From assembly GCA_964489525.1 (NCBI GenBank), contig CAZAYY010000001.1, positions 124,001-188,000 on the forward strand: a stretch of 64,000 nucleotides of DNA, in the 5' to 3' direction. Position 1 is the stretch's first letter; each line of letters starts with the position of its first letter. The translations under genes and the position numbers were made by a program. The notes under the pieces were generated by a model. It saw only the letters and a program-made list of their open reading frames with translations, did no database searches and had not been told where the DNA came from. Source of the stretch: CAZAYY01 sp964489525 (GTDB taxonomy: Bacteria > Chloroflexota > Anaerolineae > Anaerolineales > JABWBV01). This document shows, in pieces, positions 9,006 through 16,575 of this stretch.

Positions 9006-9485
9006 TCAATCAGCTTGAGAATGCCCAGGTAGCCGGATGGCGCTCCACACCGACCAGGCCAGCATCAACGCGGCCAGCGGCAGGAAAAGCTGGTTGCCAA
9101 TTGCCCCAGGCGGGGTATGGGCAAAAGCCACCGGCTTCATCGCCCCGACCAGTTGGCGCAGCAGCACTTCCAGGATCAGCATCAGCCACATGAGTGGGAC
9201 CAGCGAACGGTAACGGACGACCACCAGCAGTTGGATGATGGCAAACAACAGTTGCGAACTGCCCCACAGCGCAAAGGCGAAGATGATACCCTCTGCGCCT
9301 GCCACCGTGAGGTCCATCCCGGCGATGGAGCCAGCGCCGCCATCCGGGGCGAGCAGGTGAATGCAACTGCGCACAGCGCTGAGGATGGTATACAGGGTAA
9401 AAATGTAGAACGGAATTTTTGAGCCGCGCAGGGTGTTATCAGCTTTGGCGGGGAATAGAACTTCAAGCACGTTTTTCACGGGCAC
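9006..9485 (-). CDS. Four-helix membrane protein of unknown function (159 aa)
   Basis: The frame starts with GTG at 9485, supported by AAGGAG 4-5 nt upstream. Four hydrophobic segments are visible (FYIFTLYTILSAV, AEGIIFAFALWGSS, MWLMLILEVLLRQLV, LFLPLAALMLAWSVW). The sequence is small, has no conserved polar centre and no recognisable family. It follows the next gene by 29 bp, so the two small membrane proteins are probably co-expressed. An auxiliary or stress-response membrane role is possible but is only a guess. Confidence 0.7.
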   Translation of the reverse strand: MPVKNVLEVLFPAKADNTLRGSKIPFYIFTLYTILSAVRSCIHLLAPDGGAGSIAGMDLTVAGAEGIIFAFALWGSSQLLFAIIQLLVVVRYRSLVPLMWLMLILEVLLRQLVGAMKPVAFAHTPPGAIGNQLFLPLAALMLAWSVWSAIRLPGHSQAD

Positions 9486-9514
9486 TATACTCCTTGGTGA
9501 ATGGGGCAGGTGGG

Positions 9515-9940
9515 TTAATTATTTTTTGCAGCAAATCGCTGGATAAGAAAAACGATGAAGGTGATTACGCATAGCGCGAGGTAAACAAACATGAAGTATT
9601 GCCCGCCAAAGGCCGCCTGCATGTGAACCCCTGCGATTTTAATGCCCGCGATTCCCAAAAGGTAAGTAAGCGGGATGATAATGAGTACGTAGGGGGAAAT
9701 TTCCCTGGCTCTGCGACTGATCAAGAAGAATAGGAAGCCGGTCAGAAAGTTGGAAATTCCGAACACGCCCAGCAAGAAGAATTGATCCGGTGGCGTGGTG
9801 ACGGGGTCAAATCCGGCAACATGGACCGCAGACCAGCGTAACAAAAAGGTGTGCATGAAACCGCGAATTAAATCCAGGATACCGAGAAAAAATAAGACTG
9901 TGGATGGTAGCGAGTAAATGTCTTTGAATTTTGCTTTCAT
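9515..9940 (-). CDS. DoxX-like-sized four-helix membrane protein (141 aa)
   Basis: ATG 9940 has AAGGA about 9 nt upstream. Four hydrophobic helices are evident, with a conserved-looking RGFMHTFLLRWSAVHVAG stretch between the first two and ISRRARE as a basic loop. No enzyme motif is present. The gene is divergent from the TetR regulator at 10255 and separated from it by about 310 bp, so TetR control of this gene and its downstream partners (9006, 8310) is plausible. The visible operator is much nearer the tetR gene. The family is not identified. Confidence 0.7.
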   Translation of the reverse strand: MKAKFKDIYSLPSTVLFFLGILDLIRGFMHTFLLRWSAVHVAGFDPVTTPPDQFFLLGVFGISNFLTGFLFFLISRRAREISPYVLIIIPLTYLLGIAGIKIAGVHMQAAFGGQYFMFVYLALCVITFIVFLIQRFAAKNN

Positions 9941-10014
9941 AATCGGTTTCCTTAATAGTTGATTGATTTCCTATAACTGCTCAGGCATACGTCGTTATGG
10001 CAAAATAATTTGAT

Positions 10015-10045
10015 TGTCATTGCGAGGGTACTCCCGAAGCAATTC
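10015..10045. repeat. Degenerate REP-like palindromic repeat
   Basis: The text TGTCATTGCGAGGG followed by CCCGAAGCAATTCC resembles the widespread 'GTCATTGCGAGG...CGAAGCAATC' intergenic palindrome known from many bacterial genomes. Only one diverged copy is seen, so this rests on recall of that pattern. Confidence 0.35.
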
Positions 10046-10169
10046 CATCGTTTGCCAGGAGGCTGCTCCGGAGTAGCACGCAGCAACATTACTTAGCAGT
10101 TACGATTTCCTTATGGAAGCGTTGGTTACGGCGTAGGTAAAACCGGGATGGTTGTATCTCATTTGAAGT

Positions 10170-10198
10170 TGTATAATTTACACTGTATAAATTATACA
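10170..10198. promoter_or_regulatory. Palindromic operator for the TetR regulator
   Basis: A perfect 11-bp inverted repeat, TGTATAATTTA and TAAATTATACA, is separated by 7 bp. It overlaps the promoter of the TetR gene, a position typical of autorepression. Confidence 0.75.
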
Positions 10199-10207
10199 TG
10201 GTATAAT
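10177..10207 (+). promoter_or_regulatory. Promoter of tetR
   Basis: TTTACA at 10177-10182 and TATAAT at 10202-10207 are separated by 19 bp. The right arm of the operator lies between the two boxes, so a bound repressor would block RNA polymerase. Confidence 0.6.
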
Positions 10208-10254
10208 AAATAAATCAAGGGCTTACCCGCCCAAACTCATCCAGGAAATTACCC

Positions 10255-10866
10255 ATGCCCCGGCCAAAAAAGACCCCCGCCCAATTGGAAAGTGCCCGTC
10301 AAGAAATTCTCGATACGGCATTGGCTATTTTGCAGGAATCTGGCCCAGACGCCATTACCAGCCGGGCGATTGCCGAACGGATGGGCGTGGCACACATGTC
10401 GCTGTATACCTATTTTGAGAATCAGGCCGCGATTTTACGCGCACTCCGTTTGCGTGAAATGTCCAAATGGCACGCAAAGCAGGAATTTTTTAATCAACGT
10501 GCTGAAACGGAAAACATCGTTCTTGTGGTGGAAGATTTACTGCGATTTTTTATCGCTTTTGCGCGTGATAATCCCAACCTGTATCGGATTGCGTGGGTGA
10601 TGGCGGAGGTGGGCGGCGAAACACCCGCAGAAAGCCAGCAGCGGATGCAGGTGACGACCGGAAGGTTGGCGACTTTGCTGCAAAAGGGCATGGAATCTGG
10701 CGCTTTCAAGCCGCGCAACCCTTTCCTGGCAGCCGGGGCAGTCCTGGCAATGGTGAATGCCCCATTTATTTTTTTCTACAGCGGGAAGCTGGTGGATGCC
10801 ACTTTGCGCGAACAGTTGGTAGAAGAGGTGCTGGCTGCTGCGATGCTTTACCTGGCCAAGCCATAG
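10255..10866 (+). CDS. TetR/AcrR-family transcriptional regulator (203 aa)
   Basis: The N-terminal helix-turn-helix is standard for TetR: ILDTALAILQESGPDAITS, then IAERMGVAHMSLYTYFENQ. The variable C-terminal domain (about residues 70-200) contains RIAWVMAEVGGE and a helical tail, as expected for ligand binding and dimerisation. The start ATG 10255 has AGGAAA about 8 nt upstream. A perfect palindrome at 10170-10198 inside its promoter is the likely operator. The gene is divergent from three small membrane-protein genes, which are the natural candidates for additional regulation. The inducer is unknown. Confidence 0.92.
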   Translation: MPRPKKTPAQLESARQEILDTALAILQESGPDAITSRAIAERMGVAHMSLYTYFENQAAILRALRLREMSKWHAKQEFFNQRAETENIVLVVEDLLRFFIAFARDNPNLYRIAWVMAEVGGETPAESQQRMQVTTGRLATLLQKGMESGAFKPRNPFLAAGAVLAMVNAPFIFFYSGKLVDATLREQLVEEVLAAAMLYLAKP

Positions 10867-10873
10867 CGGGTGT

Positions 10874-11671
10874 TTATGGCGCAATGGGTATCCCCTGCGC
10901 AACCATCAGCGCCAGCAGCGGCAGGGTGGCATCCAGCAGAAAGTGCAGGGCCATCAGGTAGGGCAGGGTGGTGGGACGGCGATCCATGAGAAAGCCAGTC
11001 CAGAGCGCGAAGGGGAAGAATTTGACTGCCAGCCACAGGTTGTAGCGCCAATCCCACTGAAACGAGAAGAACATGTGTTGGATGGACAGCCAGAAACCAA
11101 CCAGGCCAATCACCAACCAGCGATTCATTCCGGCGGCGCGCAGGCGCGGGGCCACATAGCCCCAGTAGGCGGGTAGTTCAGCCAGGGCCTGGGTGGTGGG
11201 CATGAGCAGGAACAAGGGGTAAATGGCCCACAGCGGCAAAGGCTGGAAGAGCAGGGTGTTGGGAAAGTTGGCATCGCCCCACAGCGCCTGGGCGAGAAGG
11301 GTGGCGGGCGGCATGGCGACCACCGCCGAGACGGCCCCCCCCAGCAGAAACCAGGCCAGGTCCCCTTTCCAGGTGGTGCGGTTGGCGAAGTACATCTCCC
11401 GCAGGCGCACCCCTTCGAGCCGGCCAAAGCGCACCAGCAAGGCGAGGCAGGCGATGTTGGCGACCGTGACAAACCACAGCCACCAGGCCGCTGAGTCTGC
11501 AATGGCTGTATCGCTCCCGGCGAATTGATAGACCACCGCCAGCATGAGCAGCAGCGCAAAACTCACAACTGAGCGCAGCACAAGCATGAACCAGGCGCGG
11601 CGCAGGGGAATTTGGCCGTTAGCAACTTTCCCGGCCAGGTTTTCAGGGGCGTTAGGCAGGGTGATATTCAT
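10874..11671 (-). CDS. CPBP/Abi-like intramembrane protease-family protein (265 aa)
   Basis: The start ATG 11671 (MNITLPN) has GGAGA 4 nt upstream. It overlaps the end of the preceding gene by 20 bp, suggesting translational coupling. Seven or eight hydrophobic segments are present. Three CPBP-like signature positions can be seen: E in ELPAYWGYVAPRL, H in SIQHMFFSF, and H in MALHFLLDAT. In canonical CPBP glutamic proteases motif 1 is EExxxR. Here the second Glu and the Arg spacing are altered, so this is a divergent and possibly inactive member. Its neighbours are a SRPBCC membrane protein and a lipoprotein. Confidence 0.65.
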   Translation of the reverse strand: MNITLPNAPENLAGKVANGQIPLRRAWFMLVLRSVVSFALLLMLAVVYQFAGSDTAIADSAAWWLWFVTVANIACLALLVRFGRLEGVRLREMYFANRTTWKGDLAWFLLGGAVSAVVAMPPATLLAQALWGDANFPNTLLFQPLPLWAIYPLFLLMPTTQALAELPAYWGYVAPRLRAAGMNRWLVIGLVGFWLSIQHMFFSFQWDWRYNLWLAVKFFPFALWTGFLMDRRPTTLPYLMALHFLLDATLPLLALMVAQGIPIAP

Positions 11672-12512
11672 TTCTTCTCCAGGTGACTCCAATATACAGC
11701 GCCGCGACCAGCAACCCGCGCAGCCATAAAGGCAGGAACAGGACCGTGATGAGCAGGAGGACAACCAGCCCGGCCAGGAAAATCACCAGCGGCTGCTGCC
11801 ATGCGGCGCGGTTGAGAAACTGCCCGCCCGCCCATAAGCAGGTCGCCAGGGCCGCCAACCACAGGCTGATTTCAGAGGCGGTGACCAGCCCGGAAGCCGG
11901 GCGGCCTTCGGCGCGCGCCTTAAGCGTATCCAGCATTTTCAACTCCATGACCACGTCCGGGATTTCCAGGGCAATAACCGCCGCCGGGGGCATAAAGGCC
12001 GGGTCAAAACTCTCCCGCACCACCAGGCGCGTCTGATTTGCGCCTTCCGGGAACAAGCCAAACACAAACGTCCAGACCGGTTGGCCGCTTTCGCCGGCGG
12101 CCTGCCAACCAAACCACTGGTAGGGTTCAATGACATGCACCTCGCTGGGACAAAAACTGCCTGACATGCAGATGGGCGTGCCAATTTGGACATCTTGATA
12201 TTCGGGTAGGATTTGGTCCGCCGTGTGGATATCGAAGCCGAGCAAGTTCTCCAGCCAGTCGTAGCTGTACCAGCCGCCGCGCCCCTGCCCGAACTGCACC
12301 AGCCAGGGCCAGATTTGCTCCGGCGTGGCTTCAATCAGGATAGCGCGTGTCCAACGGGAGCCGCTCAGGTCGCCCGGCATCGCCCGCTGCACGTCAGCAT
12401 CACTGGCCCCCCAGCGCAGGTGCAGCGGGCGCAGCAGACTGTATCCAATGGTCAGCGTCAGCAGGGCAATCACCGCCCCAGCGAAAAAGCGTTTCGGTTT
12501 TGTGTTCATCAT
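11652..12512 (-). CDS. SRPBCC-domain membrane protein (286 aa)
   Basis: An N-terminal helix (FFAGAVIALLTLTIGYSLL) precedes a START/SRPBCC-type region at about 45-190. Recognisable elements are RAILIEATPEQIWPWLVQFGQGRGGWYSYDWL and later SFDPAFMPP, as in the many 'SRPBCC family protein' entries with the phrase 'PEqVWpWLvqmGq.RgGfYSYdwLENl'. Three further hydrophobic helices follow at the C-terminus. SRPBCC folds bind lipids or other hydrophobic ligands, but the ligand is unknown here. Start ATG 12512 (followed by a second ATG) has AAGGAAA about 8 nt upstream. It overlaps the CPBP-like gene by 20 bp. Confidence 0.75.
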   Translation of the reverse strand: MMNTKPKRFFAGAVIALLTLTIGYSLLRPLHLRWGASDADVQRAMPGDLSGSRWTRAILIEATPEQIWPWLVQFGQGRGGWYSYDWLENLLGFDIHTADQILPEYQDVQIGTPICMSGSFCPSEVHVIEPYQWFGWQAAGESGQPVWTFVFGLFPEGANQTRLVVRESFDPAFMPPAAVIALEIPDVVMELKMLDTLKARAEGRPASGLVTASEISLWLAALATCLWAGGQFLNRAAWQQPLVIFLAGLVVLLLITVLFLPLWLRGLLVAALYIGVTWRRNEYHPA

Positions 12513-12584
12513 AATAGCTTTCCTTTCACTCAGGATTATATACCTGGATCGCCGGGAGCTTACCCGCCAGGAGGGGAGTTATTC

Positions 12585-12603
12585 ACTGGCCAGGTGGATA
12601 GGT
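12585..12603 (-). repeat. Box-hairpin leader element, copy 3
   Basis: Minus-strand box ACCTATCCACCTGGCCAGT lies about 73 nt upstream of the SRPBCC gene. A hairpin (CGGG / CCCG) lies at 12553-12566. The preceding lipoprotein gene stops at 12731. Confidence 0.45.
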
Positions 12604-12730
12604 CTCAACGGGCCTCAGCCTGGAGAGAACCACCATGCCGAGCAGCAACGCCGGGATTCCAGCCAACCCGGCTTCCGGGCCGAAGGTGCCGCCAGTGAAC
12701 CAATGGGGGCCGGTTTGCCAGGGAAGGAAA

Positions 12731-13687
12731 TTATGGTACAACGGATATGGATTGGATAAGCGCGTCCAACGCGGCGAGGCTGGGCGTAAAACTGGTGGCC
12801 GGTTGGTTGTTGAGCAGTTCGGTGACGCCAGTATAGTATACATCCATTGGGGCGGCCGGGTCGGATGCGAAGGGATACGGCAGGCCGCCGGCTGGCAGCG
12901 GTGCATCGGCGGCGCTGGTTTCGGCCAGCACGGGGCTGGTGAGGGGCAAAATTGCGATAATGTAATATGCGCCATCGCCGGTCAGACCGATGTAGGTGTA
13001 AATCAGGTCGGTGTTGTTGGCCGGGGCTGGATACTGGGCGTACTCGGTGATGTAGCGGATGCCGCTGCCATTTTGAAACGAAACGGGCAGGATTTGCGCC
13101 GAGAACAGCATTTGCGCATTGAAGAACGGCGCGCCGGGCAGTTCGGCTGGCGCCGGGGTGGTGTTGGGTGCATAGAGATAGTTGTTCAAGCGGTGCATAC
13201 TTTCAAACGCCGCTGGAACCAGTTCAGCGTATGCCGCAGCAGGATAAACGTAGAGGACTGGCTGGTGGGTTTTTCCTTGTAAGACATAGTAATCCGCCAA
13301 ATTGAGCTGCAAGTGCCCCGGGGTTTTTTCCCACCAGGCCGCATCCTCTCCATCCAGGCGGGGGAAGTTCATCCCGCTGGCCCCATTGGCGATGCTGTCG
13401 GGGAGGGTCACGGTCAGGGGGGCATAAGTCACCGTGGTTCCGGCGTTGGCAGCGGGTTCAGTGGGCTGAAATTCGCCCGGAATCGCCTGGGTCAGTGCAA
13501 TGAAGATTTCCGGCGTAGGGGTTGGCGGTTCGAGGGTGGGGGTCGGGGGCAGCGGGGTTTGGGTGGGAACGGGTGTGCCAGGGAGCGCGGCATCCGCAGG
13601 CAGGGTGGGCGGTACATCCGGTTCGATGATGCCGCAGGCCGCAGTGGCCAGGACGAAAAGAATAAAGAGCAGGTTGAGTTTTTTCAT
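12731..13687 (-). CDS. Secreted lipoprotein of unknown function (318 aa)
   Basis: ATG 13687 (MKKLNLLF) has AAAGGA about 10 nt upstream and begins a clear lipoprotein signal peptide ending in LATAAC, with Cys18 as the lipidated residue. A proline/threonine linker follows (PTQTPLPPTPTLEPPTPTPE, about 37-60). Then comes a globular domain with AWWEKTPGHLQLNLADYYVLQ and later DLIYTYIGLTGDGAYYIIAILP. The whole architecture (lipobox, PT-linker, soluble domain) is common for Chloroflexota cell-surface lipoproteins. The globular domain is not one I can name. The leader contains a duplicated segment (13690-13719 and 13770-13799). Confidence 0.75.
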   Translation of the reverse strand: MKKLNLLFILFVLATAACGIIEPDVPPTLPADAALPGTPVPTQTPLPPTPTLEPPTPTPEIFIALTQAIPGEFQPTEPAANAGTTVTYAPLTVTLPDSIANGASGMNFPRLDGEDAAWWEKTPGHLQLNLADYYVLQGKTHQPVLYVYPAAAYAELVPAAFESMHRLNNYLYAPNTTPAPAELPGAPFFNAQMLFSAQILPVSFQNGSGIRYITEYAQYPAPANNTDLIYTYIGLTGDGAYYIIAILPLTSPVLAETSAADAPLPAGGLPYPFASDPAAPMDVYYTGVTELLNNQPATSFTPSLAALDALIQSISVVP

Positions 13688-13689
13688 GG

Positions 13690-13799
13690 TCGAAGTTCCT
13701 TTCAATGGTTCGTATCTTCCTGGGGTTTTTATTATCCAGGCCAAAATCCAATATCCTGGTTTTTGGTTAAAGTTCCTTTCAATCGTTAGTATATTCCTG
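13690..13799 (-). repeat. Duplicated ribosome-binding leader upstream of the lipoprotein gene
   Basis: About 28 bp around GAAAGGAACTT occurs twice, 80 bp apart (13690-13719 and 13770-13799), differing at a few bases. The copy nearer the gene supplies its ribosome-binding site. A related sequence precedes the SRPBCC gene at 12512. Confidence 0.55.
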
Positions 13800-13811
13800 C
13801 AGCAGTAAAAA

Positions 13812-13835
13812 CACCCCCGCCGATGGAAGGGGGGC
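13812..13835 (-). terminator. Hairpin terminator downstream of the AbiEii-type gene
   Basis: On the minus strand a run of C pairs with GGGGG around ATCGG and is followed by TGTTTTT. It is also the hairpin half of box-hairpin copy 4. Confidence 0.5.
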
Positions 13836-13860
13836 GAATAACCTTTTGGTTAGTATTTGG

Positions 13861-13880
13861 ACTGGTCAGGTAGTTAGGTT
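13861..13880 (-). repeat. Box-hairpin leader element, copy 4
   Basis: Minus-strand box AACCTAACTACCTGACCAGT is followed about 25 nt later by the hairpin at 13812-13835. It lies about 175 nt upstream of the lipoprotein start. Confidence 0.5.
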
Positions 13881-14048
13881 GGAGCGCTGACAAAGCGGTG
13901 CTTTTCACAGTGTGGCGAAGAGATCCATCAAGCCATCTCATTCATGCCTGGTTGTGTCCATCGCTTCAATCATTGAGGAGGGTCAGAAAACAGCATAGTT
14001 ATGGCAAAGATTATCACCGGGTAGAGGCAGAAGCAAGGAGTGTAATAT

Positions 14049-14726
14049 TTAGCTTTTCCCTGAGTTTTCCGCCAATATTTTCATTGCCAGGCTTTGAAAA
14101 GAGCGCTTCAGTGCAACCGGGTCAAAATCCACCAACATCTTAACCGGCCAGCGTTCGATTTCATCTGGAAATTTCCCCGTGCGATTTAAAGCCACTGCAA
14201 ACCAGTACAGATCAAAGCCGGTATCTTTCTGGCGGGCTAGTTCTGCCAGTTCCTCGAACTTGGTGTTTTGCAGTAGAAAATACAGGTCAACAGCATCGCG
14301 TGGTTCAGCCCGGCCAAAAAAGGCCAGGGTTTTGTCGGCGCGAATATCTTGAAAATTATTGACCATGACTCCAGAATCCCCTAATTCAACTGGAGCAAAT
14401 CGAAATAGTGAATCAAGCGCCAGGTCAATTTTGAGCCTGTTCTCACCCTGGCTCACCTGAAACTCGACGAAGCTGGCAAAGCGGCGCACAACAGTGATTT
14501 CCATATCCATGGATTGAACAGCTTTTTCAATCCGATATGAAAACGGAACGATCAGATCCGCTTCGCTGGTGAACAAATCCAGATCATAAGAAAGCCGGTG
14601 TCCCAGGTAATATTCGGCCAATGCTGTGCCACCGGTCAGGTAAAAGCGCTCCTGGTCTGGCAAATTGGCAAAAAGCCGCAAAAAAGCCTTTTGGAAATCG
14701 GAAAGTATGCCCTTACCCTTTAGCAT
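14049..14726 (-). CDS. AbiEii/AbiGii-type nucleotidyltransferase toxin (225 aa)
   Basis: Start ATG 14726 (MLKGKGIL) has GGAGA upstream and overlaps the preceding small gene by 14 bp, the usual linked toxin-antitoxin order. The protein shows the nucleotidyltransferase core of this family: FYLTGGTALAEYYLGHRLSYDLDLF, where the GG and the D-x-D pair are the expected nucleotide- and metal-binding residues. A third acidic strand (LKIDLAL) and a later R-D-x-x-D-L-Y segment (EPRDAVDLYFL) follow. Homologues transfer nucleotides to tRNA and act as type IV (AbiE-like) toxins. Some stand-alone versions have no demonstrated toxicity. Confidence 0.8.
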   Translation of the reverse strand: MLKGKGILSDFQKAFLRLFANLPDQERFYLTGGTALAEYYLGHRLSYDLDLFTSEADLIVPFSYRIEKAVQSMDMEITVVRRFASFVEFQVSQGENRLKIDLALDSLFRFAPVELGDSGVMVNNFQDIRADKTLAFFGRAEPRDAVDLYFLLQNTKFEELAELARQKDTGFDLYWFAVALNRTGKFPDEIERWPVKMLVDFDPVALKRSFQSLAMKILAENSGKS

Positions 14727-14946
14727 GGCGCGTCTCCAAAAAACGCTGCCACAGGCTACGCACATCTTCAGGCAGGATAATTTCATCAAACACGGCAGCG
14801 ATCTCATCCAAACTCAAGGCGCGTACATCTTCTGCCCGGCCATGTGTCAGCACCTGCTGGATATACCAGCGGCGGTGGAATGGGTCAGACAAATCAATCT
14901 GATCTGTGCTCCAAACAATGTATGCGGGTGGGCGAAAGGTGGTCAC
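14713..14946 (-). CDS. Putative antitoxin, DUF6922-like (77 aa)
   Basis: This small protein (PPAYIVWSTDQIDLSDPFHRRW, then YIQQVLTHGRAEDVRAL) resembles DUF6922 proteins, which pair with AbiEii-type nucleotidyltransferases. It overlaps the toxin gene by 14 bp. GTG 14946 is chosen because a perfect TATAAT lies 6 nt upstream (14953-14958), matching the leaderless layout seen elsewhere in the window. An earlier GTG at 14979 is possible but has no spaced Shine-Dalgarno. The -35 region is weak. The antitoxin function is inferred from context and size. Confidence 0.6.
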   Translation of the reverse strand: MTTFRPPAYIVWSTDQIDLSDPFHRRWYIQQVLTHGRAEDVRALSLDEIAAVFDEIILPEDVRSLWQRFLETRHAKG

Positions 14947-15031
14947 ATTTAAATTATAACTGCTTTTGGGGTGATGCACCTTTTGTGGACAAAAAGCAGG
15001 GCAAAGAAAACTCCCCTTATGGATTCATATC

Positions 15032-16234
15032 TTAGCGTGGGTCAGAAGGGTCCAACACGTCTGCATCTGAAGAACCTTCGGTTCTCAAACCTTCGGTTCT
15101 CGTGTCATCCTGCAGAGAAAAATCGTCCAGCAGAAAACTGCCTTCCTGGCCGCCAGGTGAATGAGACCCAGTGGTTTGCCCAAGCCGGGAAGCAAACAAC
15201 GCCGCGCCACCTACCAAAACCGCACCTCCCAACAGCAGCGCAGCACCTGCGACAATCAATCGGGTGATGACTGGATCAGAGGCACCCGGAGTCGCAGCCC
15301 CTTGCAAGGTGCCCGGCCGGCCAGTGGGGAGTGGCAGCAGGGTGGGGGAGGGAGAAGGACGGAAAACCCCAGATGAACCCGCTTCAGGTGAGCGCGTGGC
15401 GGCCTGTGCGGCTGCTGTCAGGGTGAGCAAAATATCAGCAGTGGGCGACGGTCCCGGTGTAGCAAAATCGGTTGGATTGGGTGAAATTTGGGGGTTGATA
15501 ATCGCAGTAGGAATATCCAACGTCGGGACGGGCGGCGGGTAGCCACCTGGGAAGGTGGGAAAAGGCGTAGATGTGCGGGCTGGGGTGCGAAAAGGCGTCC
15601 GGGTGCGAGTTGGGGTGCGAACAGGCGTCCGGGTACGTGTAGGCGTTCGAGTGGGCGTCCTCGTCACGGTAGGAGATAGGCTGGGATTGGGTGTGATGGT
15701 AAGCGACGGGGTTGGCGTAGGTGTTCGCGTTAAGGTAGAGGTTGGCGATTGGGTTGGCAGCTGTGTGCCCACGGGAGCAAGTTCAGGCCCGTGATAACCC
15801 GACACATTGTTCAGGTCTATATCCTCCAGGACATAGAAATAAGCCTGCCCGGGGGTGACATTGGGATCGCAAAACGCGTAAATGGCTCCACCCAGGGTAT
15901 CCCCACGGGCAGGAATAAACAAAACCGGCTGGCTGCTGTCTGAGCTGGATTGCGGGCACTCATCTACCTGGATGCGCTCCATGGCGGCTGCATTGCTAAA
16001 CGTTCCCTGGCCCCGGCGGATGTAGAAACCAATGTTGTCCACCTCTGTGGCCGTTTCCCATTCCAGGCGCACTCGGTAGGCGCTGGAACTCCCGGCCGGG
16101 GCAGGCTCAACCTCTGCAGAAAAATACACCAGGGTGACTGCAGCCTGGACAGGGCGAGCCAACCACCCCAGAAACAGACCTACCGAAGCCAACAGCCCAA
16201 GCAGCAGCATGGCAAAAGTCCGGGTAAACCTCAT
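15032..16234 (-). CDS. Secreted fibronectin-like protein with Thr/Pro linker and C-terminal membrane anchor (400 aa)
   Basis: Start ATG 16234 overlaps the stop of the PqqD gene as ATGA. Order: signal peptide (MLLLGLLASVGLFLGWLARP); one fibronectin-like beta domain (about 33-155; RLEWETATEVDNIGFYIRRG, AYFYVLEDIDLNNVSGYHG); a long Thr/Pro/Arg linker with repeated TRTPTRTP units (about 160-240); a transmembrane helix (LIVAGAALLLGGAVLVGGAALFA); and an acidic tail. The beta domain is clearly related to the one in the protein encoded at 23782-24255, at the other end of this cluster. Near the C-terminus two copies of the hairpin AGAACCTTCGGTTCT-like repeat encode TRTEG / LRTEG. The function is unknown. 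It is the last gene of the ATGA-coupled set. Confidence 0.75.
   Translation of the reverse strand: MRFTRTFAMLLLGLLASVGLFLGWLARPVQAAVTLVYFSAEVEPAPAGSSSAYRVRLEWETATEVDNIGFYIRRGQGTFSNAAAMERIQVDECPQSSSDSSQPVLFIPARGDTLGGAIYAFCDPNVTPGQAYFYVLEDIDLNNVSGYHGPELAPVGTQLPTQSPTSTLTRTPTPTPSLTITPNPSLSPTVTRTPTRTPTRTRTPVRTPTRTRTPFRTPARTSTPFPTFPGGYPPPVPTLDIPTAIINPQISPNPTDFATPGPSPTADILLTLTAAAQAATRSPEAGSSGVFRPSPSPTLLPLPTGRPGTLQGAATPGASDPVITRLIVAGAALLLGGAVLVGGAALFASRLGQTTGSHSPGGQEGSFLLDDFSLQDDTRTEGLRTEGSSDADVLDPSDPR
15071..15099. repeat. Two copies of a GAACC-TTC-GGTTC hairpin repeat inside a coding sequence
   Basis: AGAACCTTCGGTTCT at 15071-15085 is followed by a near-copy at 15087-15099. Each is a 5-6 bp stem with a TTC loop, in frame within the protein tail. 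It belongs to the small-hairpin families described under findings. Confidence 0.6.
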
Positions 16235-16575
16235 ACTGCGTGCTCCAATGCCAGCAAATCTTTTGAAACCAGTTCACGGACAAAATCCAGAACATCTTCT
16301 TCCGCCTGGGCTGGTTCAACATCATAGATACCAGCAATCGCCTCAACAATCTGGGCAAGGGTGCGGCTGCCGTCAGCCAGGTCCCAGATTGCCGCACCGG
16401 TTTCATTCAAAATCTTCACCTGGCCCTTTTGGGCAAACACCAACACAGCCTCAACGCCCAGGGTGCGGCTGACAACAGCAGGGTTGCGCCGGGGAACTGC
16501 AGAAAGCCATTTTTCCGCTCCAGCGCCCGACTTTTGGTTTGATTGACATGCTTCGTTTGTTCCATCGCTGTTCAT
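16231..16575 (-). CDS. PqqD-family peptide-binding protein (114 aa)
   Basis: Start ATG 16575 overlaps the stop of the S26-like gene (ATGA) and has AGGAAG about 8 nt upstream. After about 25 polar residues the PqqD fold (a RiPP recognition element) is plain: RNPAVVSRTLGVEAVLVF, then KILNETGAAIWDLADGS, TLAQIVEAIAGIYDVEP and EDVLDFVRELVSKDLLA. In characterised pathways PqqD-like domains bind leader peptides of ribosomally made peptides and present them to modifying enzymes. Here the nearest candidate client is the 72-residue peptide at 22455-22673. No radical SAM enzyme, lasso cyclase or YcaO is present in the window, so the chemistry is unknown. Confidence 0.88.
   Translation of the reverse strand: MNSDGTNEACQSNQKSGAGAEKWLSAVPRRNPAVVSRTLGVEAVLVFAQKGQVKILNETGAAIWDLADGSRTLAQIVEAIAGIYDVEPAQAEEDVLDFVRELVSKDLLALEHAV

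Noticed and set aside
1883..13880. FadR/GntR operators at the repeated box
   Set aside because: Only a half-site like CTGGTCAG is present; the second half of the known operator is missing, so no regulator is named.
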